In this document: positions 34,129 to 42,426 of the stretch, piece after piece | How positions within the stretch are numbered: position 1 is the stretch's first letter | Layout of the letters: every line of letters starts with the position of its first letter | From: Bryobacterales bacterium | GTDB taxonomy: Bacteria > Acidobacteriota > Terriglobia > Bryobacterales > Bryobacteraceae | Reading direction: 5' to 3' | Length of the DNA stretch: 64,000 nt | Assembly: GCA_025463005.1 (NCBI GenBank) | Contig: JAOAPR010000028.1 | Coordinates: 17,463 to 81,462 of the forward strand | Position numbers and translations under genes: made by a program | The notes under the pieces: generated by a model | What the model saw: only the letters and a program-made list of their open reading frames with translations | Databases searched by the model: none | What the model was told of the DNA's origin: nothing

Positions 34129-36225
34129 TTATTCTTCCTCTTCTTCTTCGCCGGTCCTGGCGGCTCTGGCGGCGGCGATCACTTTTTCGGCCTGCATCTG
34201 CGGCACGAAATCGTAATGCGAAAACTCCATGGAAAACGACGCACGGCCCTGAGTCATGGAAGTTAGATCGTTTTGGTAGCTGAGCATCTCCGCCATGGGA
34301 ACCTGGGCTCGAATGATTTGCGTGCCGCCTTTCGTGTCCATGCCGGCGATGCGGCCGCGACGTCCGTTCATGTCACCCATCAGGTCGCCTGCGTATTCGA
34401 CGGGAGCCTGTACTTCCACGTTCATAATCGGCTCGAGCAGCGTCGGTTTAGCCTGCTCCATTGCCGCCTTAAAAGCCTTCCTGGCGGCGAGCTTGAACGA
34501 CATTTCGGAAGAATCGACGTCGTGATAAGAGCCATCGTATACAATCACTTTGATGTCCACCACGGGAAACCCAGCGAGATAGCCTTTCTCCGCGGCCTCC
34601 ACGATGCCCTTCTCGATTGCTGGGATGAAGTTTCTGGGGATCGCGCCGCCGAACACCTCATTTTCGAACGAGAACTTTTCGCCGCGTGGAAGCGGTTCCA
34701 TGCGGATCCAGCAGTCGCCGAACTGTCCGTGCCCGCCGGTCTGCTTCTTGTGGCGACCCTGCACATCGGCCCTACCGCGGATGGTTTCGCGATAGGGGAT
34801 CTTCGGCGCGTGCAGCTCCACATCCACGCCGTAGCGCTTTTTCAGGCGGCTGACGATGACTTCCACGTGTTGTTGGCCGCTTCCGGCGAGCAGAAACTCC
34901 TTGGTCTGCGGATCGCGGTAGAACCGCAGAGCCTGATCCTCCTCCAAAATTTTGTGGACCGCGTGACCCATGCGATCTTCGTCATTCCGGGTCTTGGCGG
35001 ATATAGCGTACGCAATTGACGGCTCGGGTAGCTTTACAGGCGGATAAGCGATCGGCGAAGCCTTGTCGTCCAGGGTGTCCCCGGTAAGTGTTTCCTTGAG
35101 TTTGGCAACGCCGCCGATATCGCCCGCATGCAGCTCCGGCACTGGCTGAATCGTCTTGCCGAAAAGCGCGCCAATATGCGAAAGACGCTCGACAGCGCTG
35201 CTGCGAACGTTCATCAGATTGGCGTCGTTCTTGACCACGCCCGACACAACCTTGAAGTACGATACGCGTCCGGCAAACGGATCAGCCACCGTCTTGAAGA
35301 CGAATGCCGAGACAGGCTCGGAATCCTTCTCGGCTCGCTCGATTTCCTTGCCGTTGAGCGTGCCTTTCCAGGGGCCCCGGTCGGCGGGCCCGGGAAAATT
35401 ATCCAGCACGAAATTCAGGACCAGATCGGTCCCGATGTTATGCAGACCCGAGGCGACCAGCACCGGGAACATGCGCATCTGGCGCACAGCGTCCCGAAGA
35501 CCCTCGCTGATATCCTCCGGCGGAAGCGTGCCTTTGTCAAAGTACTCTTCGAGTAATTTGTCATTGCCCTCGGCAACCATTTCGATCAGACCTTCATGAG
35601 CCTTCTGGGCCGCTTCCGCGACGTCGGCCGGGATTTCACTTTCCCTTCCCTTGCCGTCGCCGTCTCGCGTGTAAATGTAGGCCTTCATACGGATCAGGTC
35701 GACGACGCCCTTGAACTCGCGCTCCGAGCCGATGGGCAAATGGATCGGCACTGCGGTGCGGCCGAACACCGCCTGGACGTTTTCGAGCGTGCGCTCGAAA
35801 CTGGAGCGCTCACGGTCGAGCTTATTGATCACGATAGCGCGTGGAAGATTGAACTCGTCGCCAAAGCTCCACACCTTCTCGGTCTGGACTTCGACACCCG
35901 CGACGCCGTCCACCGCCACCAGGACCGCGTCGGCCGCGGCCAGGGAAGCTTTGGTGTCGTTGATAAACATGTTGAAGCCGGGAGTGTCGATCAGGTTGAT
36001 CTTTTTCCTGTTCCACTCGGCGGCCGCGACGGTGCTGGAGATGGTTATTTTGCGCGCGATTTCGTCGTCGTCGAAATCGGTGATGGTATTGCCTTCATCC
36101 ACGCGCGTCAGGCGGCTGGTGGCACTGCTGGCGAACAAAGCGCCGGCTACCAGCGACGTTTTTCCTGAGTGCCCGTGACCTACCAGAGCTACATTGCGAA
36201 TGTCATTTGTTTCGTATACCTTCAC
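34129..36225 (-). CDS. elongation factor G-like translational GTPase (EF-G paralogue)
   Basis: This 698-residue GTPase has the EF-G domain order. G1 is GHGHSGKTSLV, G3 is DTPGF, G4 is NKLDRE. Domain II (about 290-380), domain III, domain IV (IPYRETIRGRADVQGRHKKQ) and domain V (EPIMNVEVQAPVEYAGDLMG) follow. The P-loop differs from canonical EF-G (AHIDAGKTT), matching the second EF-G class (EF-G-2-like). The protein ends in an acidic EEEEE tail. The GTG at 36225 is chosen because AGGAGAG lies just upstream and the conserved N-terminus VYETNDIRNVALVG begins there. It is isolated from ribosomal genes. Confidence 0.85.
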   Translation of the reverse strand: MKVYETNDIRNVALVGHGHSGKTSLVAGALFASSATSRLTRVDEGNTITDFDDDEIARKITISSTVAAAEWNRKKINLIDTPGFNMFINDTKASLAAADAVLVAVDGVAGVEVQTEKVWSFGDEFNLPRAIVINKLDRERSSFERTLENVQAVFGRTAVPIHLPIGSEREFKGVVDLIRMKAYIYTRDGDGKGRESEIPADVAEAAQKAHEGLIEMVAEGNDKLLEEYFDKGTLPPEDISEGLRDAVRQMRMFPVLVASGLHNIGTDLVLNFVLDNFPGPADRGPWKGTLNGKEIERAEKDSEPVSAFVFKTVADPFAGRVSYFKVVSGVVKNDANLMNVRSSAVERLSHIGALFGKTIQPVPELHAGDIGGVAKLKETLTGDTLDDKASPIAYPPVKLPEPSIAYAISAKTRNDEDRMGHAVHKILEEDQALRFYRDPQTKEFLLAGSGQQHVEVIVSRLKKRYGVDVELHAPKIPYRETIRGRADVQGRHKKQTGGHGQFGDCWIRMEPLPRGEKFSFENEVFGGAIPRNFIPAIEKGIVEAAEKGYLAGFPVVDIKVIVYDGSYHDVDSSEMSFKLAARKAFKAAMEQAKPTLLEPIMNVEVQAPVEYAGDLMGDMNGRRGRIAGMDTKGGTQIIRAQVPMAEMLSYQNDLTSMTQGRASFSMEFSHYDFVPQMQAEKVIAAARAARTGEEEEEE

Positions 36226-36286
36226 GGGAAAACTCTCCTGTGCGAGGCCGCAAACAGTGGATCTTACCACAAGCCGGGAGGGGCGT

Positions 36287-37522
36287 TCAGCAAAGGACCG
36301 CGGCGATCTGTTCGATAGCCCACGCGGCTTCCGATTCCGTAATGCAATACGGCGGCATGAAGTAAACCACGTTGCCCAGCGGTCGCAGCAGCAGGCCGCG
36401 TTCGAGGAAAGCGGCGGCCAGCCGGGGGCCGATCTGGTCGAGGTACCCGGGCTTATCTGATACGAGCTCCAGGGCCGCCACACCGCCGATCACGCGCACA
36501 TCTCCAAGTGCTCGCAAGGGTTCGAATCCGTCGCGAAGCTGCTGCTCCAGACGCGCGACGTTGGCCAGAACATTTCCCCCGCGAAACAGGTCGAGACTCG
36601 CGACCCCGACGGCGCACGCCAGCGGGTTGGCCGTATAGGAGTGGCCGTGAAAAAAAGTCTTGGCCCGATCGTCGCTCGAGAACGCGTCATAGACCGCGCT
36701 GGTCGTGGCAGTCACTCCGAGCGGCAGGTATCCGGCAGTGAGAGCTTTCGACAGGCAGATAATGTCGGGCGTGATCGCGGCATGCTCGCAGGCGAACATT
36801 CTTCCGGTGCGGCCGAAGCCTGTGAGCACTTCATCGGCGATCAGCAGGGTGTTGTAGCGGTCGCACAGACGGCGGACGCCCGCGACGAATTCTGCCGGCC
36901 AGACGATCATGCCGCCGGCGCCCTGGAGCATGGGCTCAATCAGGACCGCAGCGACGGAACCGGCCGCGTTGTTGAGCCGTTCCTCCATGTCCAAGAGGGT
37001 CCGTACGCGGTCGACTCGAAACATCAGCGTCGAAAAGGCTCGGGTGAACACCGAATCTTCGCTGGCGGACATCGCTCCTACGGTGTCGCCATGATAGGCG
37101 TTGTTAAGCGTGATGAACGCCCTGCGGTTCGGCTCCCCCAGGTTGCGCCAGTACTGGATGGCGAGCTTAAGGGCGACCTCGACGGCGGTCGACCCGTTGT
37201 CGGAATAAAAGACGCGCGCAAGACCCTGCGGAAGAATTTCGAGAAGCCGCTCCGCTAGTTCGACAGCCGGGCGGTGCGTGCATCCCGCGAAAACCACGTG
37301 TTCCAGCTCGCGGGCCTGTGCAGCGAGCGCCGCGTTGAGCTTGGGATGCGAGTGGCCGTGAATGTTCACCCACCAGGAGGAAATGCCGTCGAGGATCCGG
37401 CGGCCGTCCTCGGTGTAGAGCCAGACGCCCTCCGCGCGCACGATGGGAATCGGCAAGGGCGCTGTAAGCATCTGCGTGTAGGGATGCCAGAGAACGGCGC
37501 GGTCGCGATCAGCGAGGTTCAC
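36287..37522 (-). CDS. bioA: adenosylmethionine-8-amino-7-oxononanoate aminotransferase
   Basis: This 411-residue class III PLP aminotransferase makes 7,8-diaminopelargonate in biotin synthesis. It starts near RAVLWHPYTQM, with SSWWVNIHGHSHPKLN (about 55-70), ADEVLTGFGRTGRMFACEHA and the PLP Lys in ICLSKALTAGYLPLG. The GTG at 37522 is selected because it overlaps the bioD stop as GTGA, while the longer upstream frame lies inside bioD. It is the last gene of the bioB-bioF-bioD-bioA operon. Confidence 0.93.
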   Translation of the reverse strand: MNLADRDRAVLWHPYTQMLTAPLPIPIVRAEGVWLYTEDGRRILDGISSWWVNIHGHSHPKLNAALAAQARELEHVVFAGCTHRPAVELAERLLEILPQGLARVFYSDNGSTAVEVALKLAIQYWRNLGEPNRRAFITLNNAYHGDTVGAMSASEDSVFTRAFSTLMFRVDRVRTLLDMEERLNNAAGSVAAVLIEPMLQGAGGMIVWPAEFVAGVRRLCDRYNTLLIADEVLTGFGRTGRMFACEHAAITPDIICLSKALTAGYLPLGVTATTSAVYDAFSSDDRAKTFFHGHSYTANPLACAVGVASLDLFRGGNVLANVARLEQQLRDGFEPLRALGDVRVIGGVAALELVSDKPGYLDQIGPRLAAAFLERGLLLRPLGNVVYFMPPYCITESEAAWAIEQIAAVLC

Positions 37523-38133
37523 GCGATGAGGTCTCCGGGGAGAGTATCGGCCCATGCTCGTAAGCTCTTCGATCTGAGCGGGTCGAAGCGTGGCATCTCG
37601 GCGATCACACGAACGCGTCCATAGCATTCAATGGCGGCTCGGTTGTCCGGATTGGCCTCACCGATCATCACCACGCCAGCTATTGTGAGCGACCGCGCGC
37701 GTAGCGCCTCGATCGTGAGCACGGTGTGATTGATCGTGCCGAGCGTCGTGCAGGCCGCGACGATAACGGGCAGGCCCAGCAGGATCATCAGGTCGGCCAT
37801 GGTTTGGGAATCATTGATGGGAACCAGAACACCGCCGGCGCCTTCGACGATGTAGACCGCTCCGTCATTTTCGCCGCCCGGAAGCAGGGACCGAAGGTCA
37901 ATGCTTGTATGGGCGCGTCGCGCGGCAAGATGAGGAGACACCGGATCGGGTAATCGGATACCTTCATCGAGCACCCGGCCCCCCGATAGGCGACGGACTT
38001 CGGCAGTGTCATCATCGGGGCCGGTTTGGATCGGCTTCCAATAGCAGGCATCCGGGTAACGCAGCATAAGCGCGGCCGAAAGCACGGTCTTGCCGACGCC
38101 GGTGTCGGTCCCCGTTACGAAAAGACCGCGCAC
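37519..38133 (-). CDS. bioD: dethiobiotin synthetase
   Basis: This 204-residue ATP-dependent carboxylase closes the ureido ring to form dethiobiotin. The P-loop is [18 protein letters not shown] at the N-terminus, and VEGAGGVLVPIND (about residue 107) carries the metal and substrate loop. The length is close to the family norm (about 220). It overlaps bioF by 19 nt upstream and bioA by 4 nt downstream. Confidence 0.93.
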   Translation of the reverse strand: MRGLFVTGTDTGVGKTVLSAALMLRYPDACYWKPIQTGPDDDTAEVRRLSGGRVLDEGIRLPDPVSPHLAARRAHTSIDLRSLLPGGENDGAVYIVEGAGGVLVPINDSQTMADLMILLGLPVIVAACTTLGTINHTVLTIEALRARSLTIAGVVMIGEANPDNRAAIECYGRVRVIAEMPRFDPLRSKSLRAWADTLPGDLIA

Positions 38134-39200
38134 AGTTTTTCCACGAACCGGTCGAGGATTTCTTCCGAGAGGCCAACGTTTACCGATACGCGCAGCCGAG
38201 CCGTTCCCGGCGGAACAGTGGGCGGCCGGATCGCTCGCACGTCGAAACCAGCCTCCTGCAAAGCTGCGGCAACGGCAACGGCCCGGTCATTTTCGCCAAT
38301 GATGAGGGGAATAATCGGCGAATCACAAGACGGTACCGCAATGCCCGCCTCCGTGAGCCGCTCGCGCAGGTACCGGGCAAGAGAACGGACCCGCTCGCGA
38401 CGCTCCGGCTCCGCCGCGATCAGATCGAGGCTGGCGTCGAGCGCGGCGGCTACGGCGGGCGGCGCCGCAGTCGAAAAAATGAACGGGCGGGCGCGCTGCT
38501 CCAGATATTCGAGGGCCCACGCCGGTCCGGCGACGAACGCGCCCGCGACGCCGAGCGCTTTGCCCGCGGGGTTGACGGAAACGAACACAGCGTCTCCGAT
38601 GCCGGCATGTTCAATCAGTCCCGAGCCTCGTTCGCCGTACAGTCCCACAGCATGCGCTTCATCGACGATCAAGGCCGCCCCGGATTTCGTGTATTCGGCC
38701 AGCGGCGTGAGATCGCCATCCATACTGAACACTGACTCGGTCACCAAAAAGGCGCTCTCCGGCACTGCACCTGGGCAAAAATGGGGAAACACGACGCGCT
38801 CGGCTTTAGAGAGTCGCGCGCCGTCGATCAGGCTCGCGTGGTTGCGCTCGTCGGAGAAAATCGTGTCGCCCGCTTCAGGAAACGTGGTCAGTACGGCCAG
38901 GTTTGCCAAGTAGCCGCTCGAAAAGTAGAGCGACCGTTCGGTTCCCTTGAATTCGGCGAAGCGATTTTCCAGCGCCGTGAAGCATTCGCGCTCACCACGC
39001 AGGAGCCGCGATCCGGTGCTGCCCGCGCCCATCGCACAAACCGCGGCGGCCATGCGTTCCTTTATAAGAGGATGTGCGGCCAGCCCAAGATAATCGTTCG
39101 AAGACAGATCTATTCCGCGTGGAGACCGGCGGGTGCGCAACAGGCCGTCGCGCTCGACCTCGGCAAGATGAGCGCGTAAACGCTGCTCAAGCGGTCGCAC
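38115..39200 (-). CDS. bioF: 8-amino-7-oxononanoate synthase
   Basis: This enzyme of about 361 residues condenses pimeloyl thioester and alanine, the first ring-forming step of biotin synthesis. The N-terminal [18 protein letters not shown] motif, [20 protein letters not shown] and the PLP Lys in [16 protein letters not shown] are present. The GTG at 39200 is preferred over an ATG at 39230 because the family N-terminus is short and GGAG lies 10 nt upstream. Either way the start is inside the end of bioB. Confidence 0.9.
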   Translation of the reverse strand: MRPLEQRLRAHLAEVERDGLLRTRRSPRGIDLSSNDYLGLAAHPLIKERMAAAVCAMGAGSTGSRLLRGERECFTALENRFAEFKGTERSLYFSSGYLANLAVLTTFPEAGDTIFSDERNHASLIDGARLSKAERVVFPHFCPGAVPESAFLVTESVFSMDGDLTPLAEYTKSGAALIVDEAHAVGLYGERGSGLIEHAGIGDAVFVSVNPAGKALGVAGAFVAGPAWALEYLEQRARPFIFSTAAPPAVAAALDASLDLIAAEPERRERVRSLARYLRERLTEAGIAVPSCDSPIIPLIIGENDRAVAVAAALQEAGFDVRAIRPPTVPPGTARLRVSVNVGLSEEILDRFVEKLCAVFS

Positions 39201-40173
39201 GCGGCTCTGCTCCAACCGGTTTTGCTCCAACCAGCTTTACTCCGAGCTTCTCGAAGAGGCGATGGTCCGCGTCCGATTCAGGATTGGGCGTGGTCAAGAG
39301 CTTTTCGCCCAGAAACACGGAGTTGGCTCCGGCCAGGAAGCACAACGCCTGCGCCTCGTCTGAAAGTGCCAGCCGTCCGGCGCTGAGCCTCACCATCGAT
39401 TTCGGCATCAGAATACGCGCGGTGGCGATCATCCTCACTAGCTCTAAAGAGTCCTCGGGCGGACGGTTTCCAAGAGGTGTGCCCTCCACCGGAACCAGCA
39501 TGTTGATGGGAACGCTTTCCGGATGCGGATCAAGCACCGCCAGTTGCCGCAGTAAACCGTACCGCGCCGTGCGATCCTCGCCCATGCCGATGATGCCGCC
39601 ACTACAGACCGTAACCCCCGCCCGGCGCACGCGCGCCAGCGTATCCAGGCGCTCCTGGTAGGTGCGGGTGGTGATAATGCTGCCATAGAATTCAGGCGAG
39701 GTGTCGAGGTTGTGGTTGTAAGCACTCAGGCCCGCTTCGGCAAGTGCATCGGCTTGTTCCTGCGTCAGCATGCCGAGCGTGCAGCACGCTTCCATACCGA
39801 GCGCGCGGACGCCTTTCACCATTTCAAGAATACGATCGAATCGCCCATCCTTGGGGACGTCGCGCCAGGCAGCACCCATGCAGAACCGCGTGGCTCCCTG
39901 ATCGCGAGCACGACCGGCGGCAGCCAGCGTCTCATCGACGTTCATCAGATCCTGGCGATCGATTTCGGTGTCGTATCGCGCCGATTGTGGGCAATAGGCG
40001 CAATCCTCGGGACACCCGCCGGTTTTGATGCTGAGCAGCATGCATCCCTGCACTTCGTCAGGGCGATGATGAGCGCGATGGACATCCGCGGCGCGGAAAA
40101 CCAGATCGGACAGCGGCGCGGTATAGATCGCTTCAATTTCCTGGATGGTCCAGTCGTGCCGGAGCGTGATCAT
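39187..40173 (-). CDS. bioB: biotin synthase
   Basis: This 328-residue radical SAM enzyme inserts sulfur into dethiobiotin. The cluster motif [14 protein letters not shown] is at about 53-66, with [15 protein letters not shown] and the Arg and Asn ligands of the second cluster region also present. Near the C-terminus are [19 protein letters not shown] and a repeated VGA(K/E)P ending created by a 15-bp tandem repeat. It is the first gene of the operon and diverges from the small secreted-protein gene at 40207. No BirA-like operator was recognised. Confidence 0.95.
   Translation of the reverse strand: MITLRHDWTIQEIEAIYTAPLSDLVFRAADVHRAHHRPDEVQGCMLLSIKTGGCPEDCAYCPQSARYDTEIDRQDLMNVDETLAAAGRARDQGATRFCMGAAWRDVPKDGRFDRILEMVKGVRALGMEACCTLGMLTQEQADALAEAGLSAYNHNLDTSPEFYGSIITTRTYQERLDTLARVRRAGVTVCSGGIIGMGEDRTARYGLLRQLAVLDPHPESVPINMLVPVEGTPLGNRPPEDSLELVRMIATARILMPKSMVRLSAGRLALSDEAQALCFLAGANSVFLGEKLLTTPNPESDADHRLFEKLGVKLVGAKPVGAEPRATA
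39203..39232. repeat. 15-bp tandem repeat at the bioB/bioF junction
   Basis: Two 15-bp units (39203-39217 and 39218-39232) differ at two positions. On the coding strand each carries GGTTGGAGCA. The repeat encodes [10 protein letters not shown] at the end of BioB and supplies a GGAG in front of the bioF GTG. Confidence 0.75.
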
Positions 40174-40200
40174 TGATCTTTCATCTTAACTGGCTACACT
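40173..40200 (+). promoter_or_regulatory. sigma70-type promoter of the Cys/His-rich peptide gene
   Basis: TTGATC (40173-40178) and TACACT (40195-40200) are separated by 16 nt. The GTG start at 40207 lies 6 nt after the -10, so the message would be leaderless. The -35 touches the bioB start codon on the other strand. Confidence 0.4.
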
Positions 40201-40206
40201 AGGGGT

Positions 40207-40509
40207 GTGAGGAAGCTCGTGGCGGTCATGTTCGTACTGGCTCTGCTCGGAGCCAGCACCCAGTGTGTCGCGGACTGCATGGCGCAAACCCAGCAGAAGA
40301 CTCCGCCCTGTCACCAGCACTCCGCCCCCGAGCCTTGCAAACACTCTCAGTTGGTCGCGTACACGCAAAACGCGGCGGACCAGCTTGTCGCCCTGGTGAT
40401 GTACGCGGCCGAAACTCCGGCTCCGTCGGAGATTGCCTGGGAGCTCGTTGCACCAGAGACCCCGCCACCTGACCGCGCCCTAGTGTCTTTCAGCATCCTT
40501 CGACTCTGA
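40207..40509 (+). CDS. small exported Cys/His-rich protein, possible metal binder
   Basis: This 100-residue protein has a signal peptide (RKLVAVMFVLALLGASTQC). The next segment, C-VADCMAQTQQKTPPCHQHSAPEPCKH, contains four Cys and three His in about 27 residues, a composition that suits copper or another soft metal. The remainder is Ala/Pro-rich. It is followed after 46 nt by a putative outer-membrane barrel gene in the same direction, and the two probably form a unit. I do not recognise a characterised homologue. The GTG start follows a promoter-like sequence directly. Confidence 0.6.
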   Translation: MRKLVAVMFVLALLGASTQCVADCMAQTQQKTPPCHQHSAPEPCKHSQLVAYTQNAADQLVALVMYAAETPAPSEIAWELVAPETPPPDRALVSFSILRL

Positions 40510-40555
40510 TCTCTCCCGTTTTATCTGCCTGATTTAGATTTTCGGGAGAGGTGTT

Positions 40556-41779
40556 ATGAAGGGTCGTCTTATATTTGCAGTCGTGTTGTGCGCGACTGCC
40601 GCAGCGCAGGAAACGGACAGGGATCCAGAGCTTTCCCCCGCGACGTACCTGATGAGTCTGAGCTCCGGCACCAGCCTGAATCCGCTCGCCTGGCCCATGC
40701 CGATGATGATGCAGCGCAAAGGCTCGTGGACTTTGATGTACATGGGCCAAGCCTTCCTGGTGGACACGCAGCAGAGCGGGCCGCGCGGTGGCGACAAGCT
40801 GTACTCCACCAATTGGGGGATGGCGTCGGCGCAGCACTCGCTGGGCAATGGAAAAATCATGTTCGATGCGATGCTGAGTCTGGAGCCGGCTACCGTTACG
40901 AATCGCAGTTATCCTCTGCTGTTCCAGACCGGCGAGACAGCTTACGGACGCTTCTTGACGGACGCGCAGCATCCCCACGATTTCGTCATGGGATTGGGCG
41001 CGCATTATGTGCGGCCCGTGGGAGAGTACACGCTGCTGCACTTCTATTACGCAGGTGTCGGCGATCCGGCGCTGGGGCCTGTCGCGTTCCCGCATCGGGC
41101 TTCCGCATTCGAGCTACCGCAAGCTCCGATAGGCCACCATTGGGAGGACTCGACGCATATCGCGAGCAACGTGGCCACTGTGGGCGTCAAATATCGATGG
41201 ATTCGGCTGGAAGCGAGCGGTTTCCACGGCGCCGAGCCGAATGAGAACCGCTGGAACATTGACTGGGGCGGGATGGATTCCTATTCGGGGCGCGTGTCGG
41301 TATTTCCTTCGAAGAACTGGACCGCCCAGTTTTCCGCCGGACGGCTGACCAAACCCGAACCACTGGAGGCAGGCGACGTGGTTCGGACCACGGCGTCGAT
41401 CCATTACACGCGTGCCAGACCCAGCGGAGAAGCCTGGTCGACGAGCGCCATTTGGGGGCGGAATCATAAGACCGCGACCAATCGCGACACCAACGCGTGG
41501 CTGCTCGAGACCCTATTTCCCGCGACGGGAAAGGATTTTATAACGGGGCGCTTCGAAGTGGCGGATAAGGATGAATTATTTCCCGATCAGCTCGACGCGT
41601 TCCGTATCAAAGCAATCACCGCGGGATATACGCGCGATCTGACGACCAAGTCGAATCTGGAAACGGGCATCGGCGCAAATGTGACGGGTTACGTGATCCC
41701 CACTGCCATCCGGCCGGCCTACGGCGACCATCCGTGGGGTCTCACCGTTTACTTTCGGGTACGCCTGAAGCGAAGCTGA
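40556..41779 (+). CDS. putative outer-membrane beta-barrel protein, unknown function
   Basis: This 407-residue protein has a short signal peptide (MKGRLIFAVVLCATAAAQE) and a Met-rich start (LAWPMPMMMQRKGSW). Many amphipathic beta-strand-like segments follow. Distinct blocks are GDKLYSTNWGMASAQHSLG, LLFQTGETAYGRFL, DAQHPHDFVMGLGAHYV, GPVAFPHRASA, DSTHIASNV and FHGAEPNENRWNIDWG. The periodic strands and terminal aromatic/charged residues fit an outer-membrane barrel. The Met/His-rich blocks and the Cys/His-rich neighbour suggest metal handling, which is inference only. AGAGGTG upstream of the ATG is a plausible ribosome-binding site. Confidence 0.6.
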   Translation: MKGRLIFAVVLCATAAAQETDRDPELSPATYLMSLSSGTSLNPLAWPMPMMMQRKGSWTLMYMGQAFLVDTQQSGPRGGDKLYSTNWGMASAQHSLGNGKIMFDAMLSLEPATVTNRSYPLLFQTGETAYGRFLTDAQHPHDFVMGLGAHYVRPVGEYTLLHFYYAGVGDPALGPVAFPHRASAFELPQAPIGHHWEDSTHIASNVATVGVKYRWIRLEASGFHGAEPNENRWNIDWGGMDSYSGRVSVFPSKNWTAQFSAGRLTKPEPLEAGDVVRTTASIHYTRARPSGEAWSTSAIWGRNHKTATNRDTNAWLLETLFPATGKDFITGRFEVADKDELFPDQLDAFRIKAITAGYTRDLTTKSNLETGIGANVTGYVIPTAIRPAYGDHPWGLTVYFRVRLKRS

Positions 41780-41871
41780 GCTTGGGAGACTGCCTATCTG
41801 TTTCCGCGGCTCACATCCACAGTTCTCTTCACCTACACATCGCGGAAACGGGCTGGCTGTCCCCCTCGGGC

Positions 41872-42360
41872 TCAGATGTCGTCCCGACCGATGTTGACGA
41901 TGAAATATTCGGCGCGCGTGGTTCCCACGTTCTTCGCGTTGTGGATTTCGTTGGAACCAATCACGCCCACGTCGCCAGGACCCAGCCGGTAGGGCTTGCC
42001 GCTAATCGTCAACTCCATGGTTCCCAGGCGGACCAGCATCATCTCTTCGCGCAGATGCTGATGCGGCGGATGATTCACTTCGCCCGGTGCGATATCGCTG
42101 GTGTGCGACTCGATTTTGAAGCCAGTGTGCGTCTTGGCGGTGAACATCCTGCGCGACTTGTTCTGACCGTTCTCGGTGACCGGGACGTCCTTATGCAGGA
42201 ACGCCTGCGTCTTCATGACCGGGAGCTTTTCCACGCCGGGGGCGGGTTCAGCCGCCGCGGCCGCCTTCGTTTGCTGCTTGGCGCCCGACTGCGCGGACGC
42301 GGTTGCAGCCGCTGCCAGGGCCGGCAGCAATAAGCTCAAATCTCTGCGGGAATATTTCAT
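41872..42360 (-). CDS. Tat-exported cupin-domain protein
   Basis: This 162-residue protein begins KYSRRDLSLLLPALAAAATA, a twin-arginine signal, then an Ala-rich linker and a single cupin domain. The metal-ligand-like motif is PPHQHLREEMMLV and the second motif GPGDVGVIGSNEIHNAKN. Export in folded form by Tat fits a metal-loaded cupin. Substrate unknown. It ends convergently 92 nt from the barrel gene. Confidence 0.75.
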   Translation of the reverse strand: MKYSRRDLSLLLPALAAAATASAQSGAKQQTKAAAAAEPAPGVEKLPVMKTQAFLHKDVPVTENGQNKSRRMFTAKTHTGFKIESHTSDIAPGEVNHPPHQHLREEMMLVRLGTMELTISGKPYRLGPGDVGVIGSNEIHNAKNVGTTRAEYFIVNIGRDDI

Positions 42361-42426
42361 TGGCGTAAGCTCCTTTTTTCTACGTGGCCGTCGGTGAGCC
42401 AGTATACACCGCTGGCGTCACGGTCG

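Noticed and set aside
40174..40206. BirA-type operator before the biotin operon
   Set aside because: No recognisable BirA palindrome is seen in the 33-nt divergent gap.
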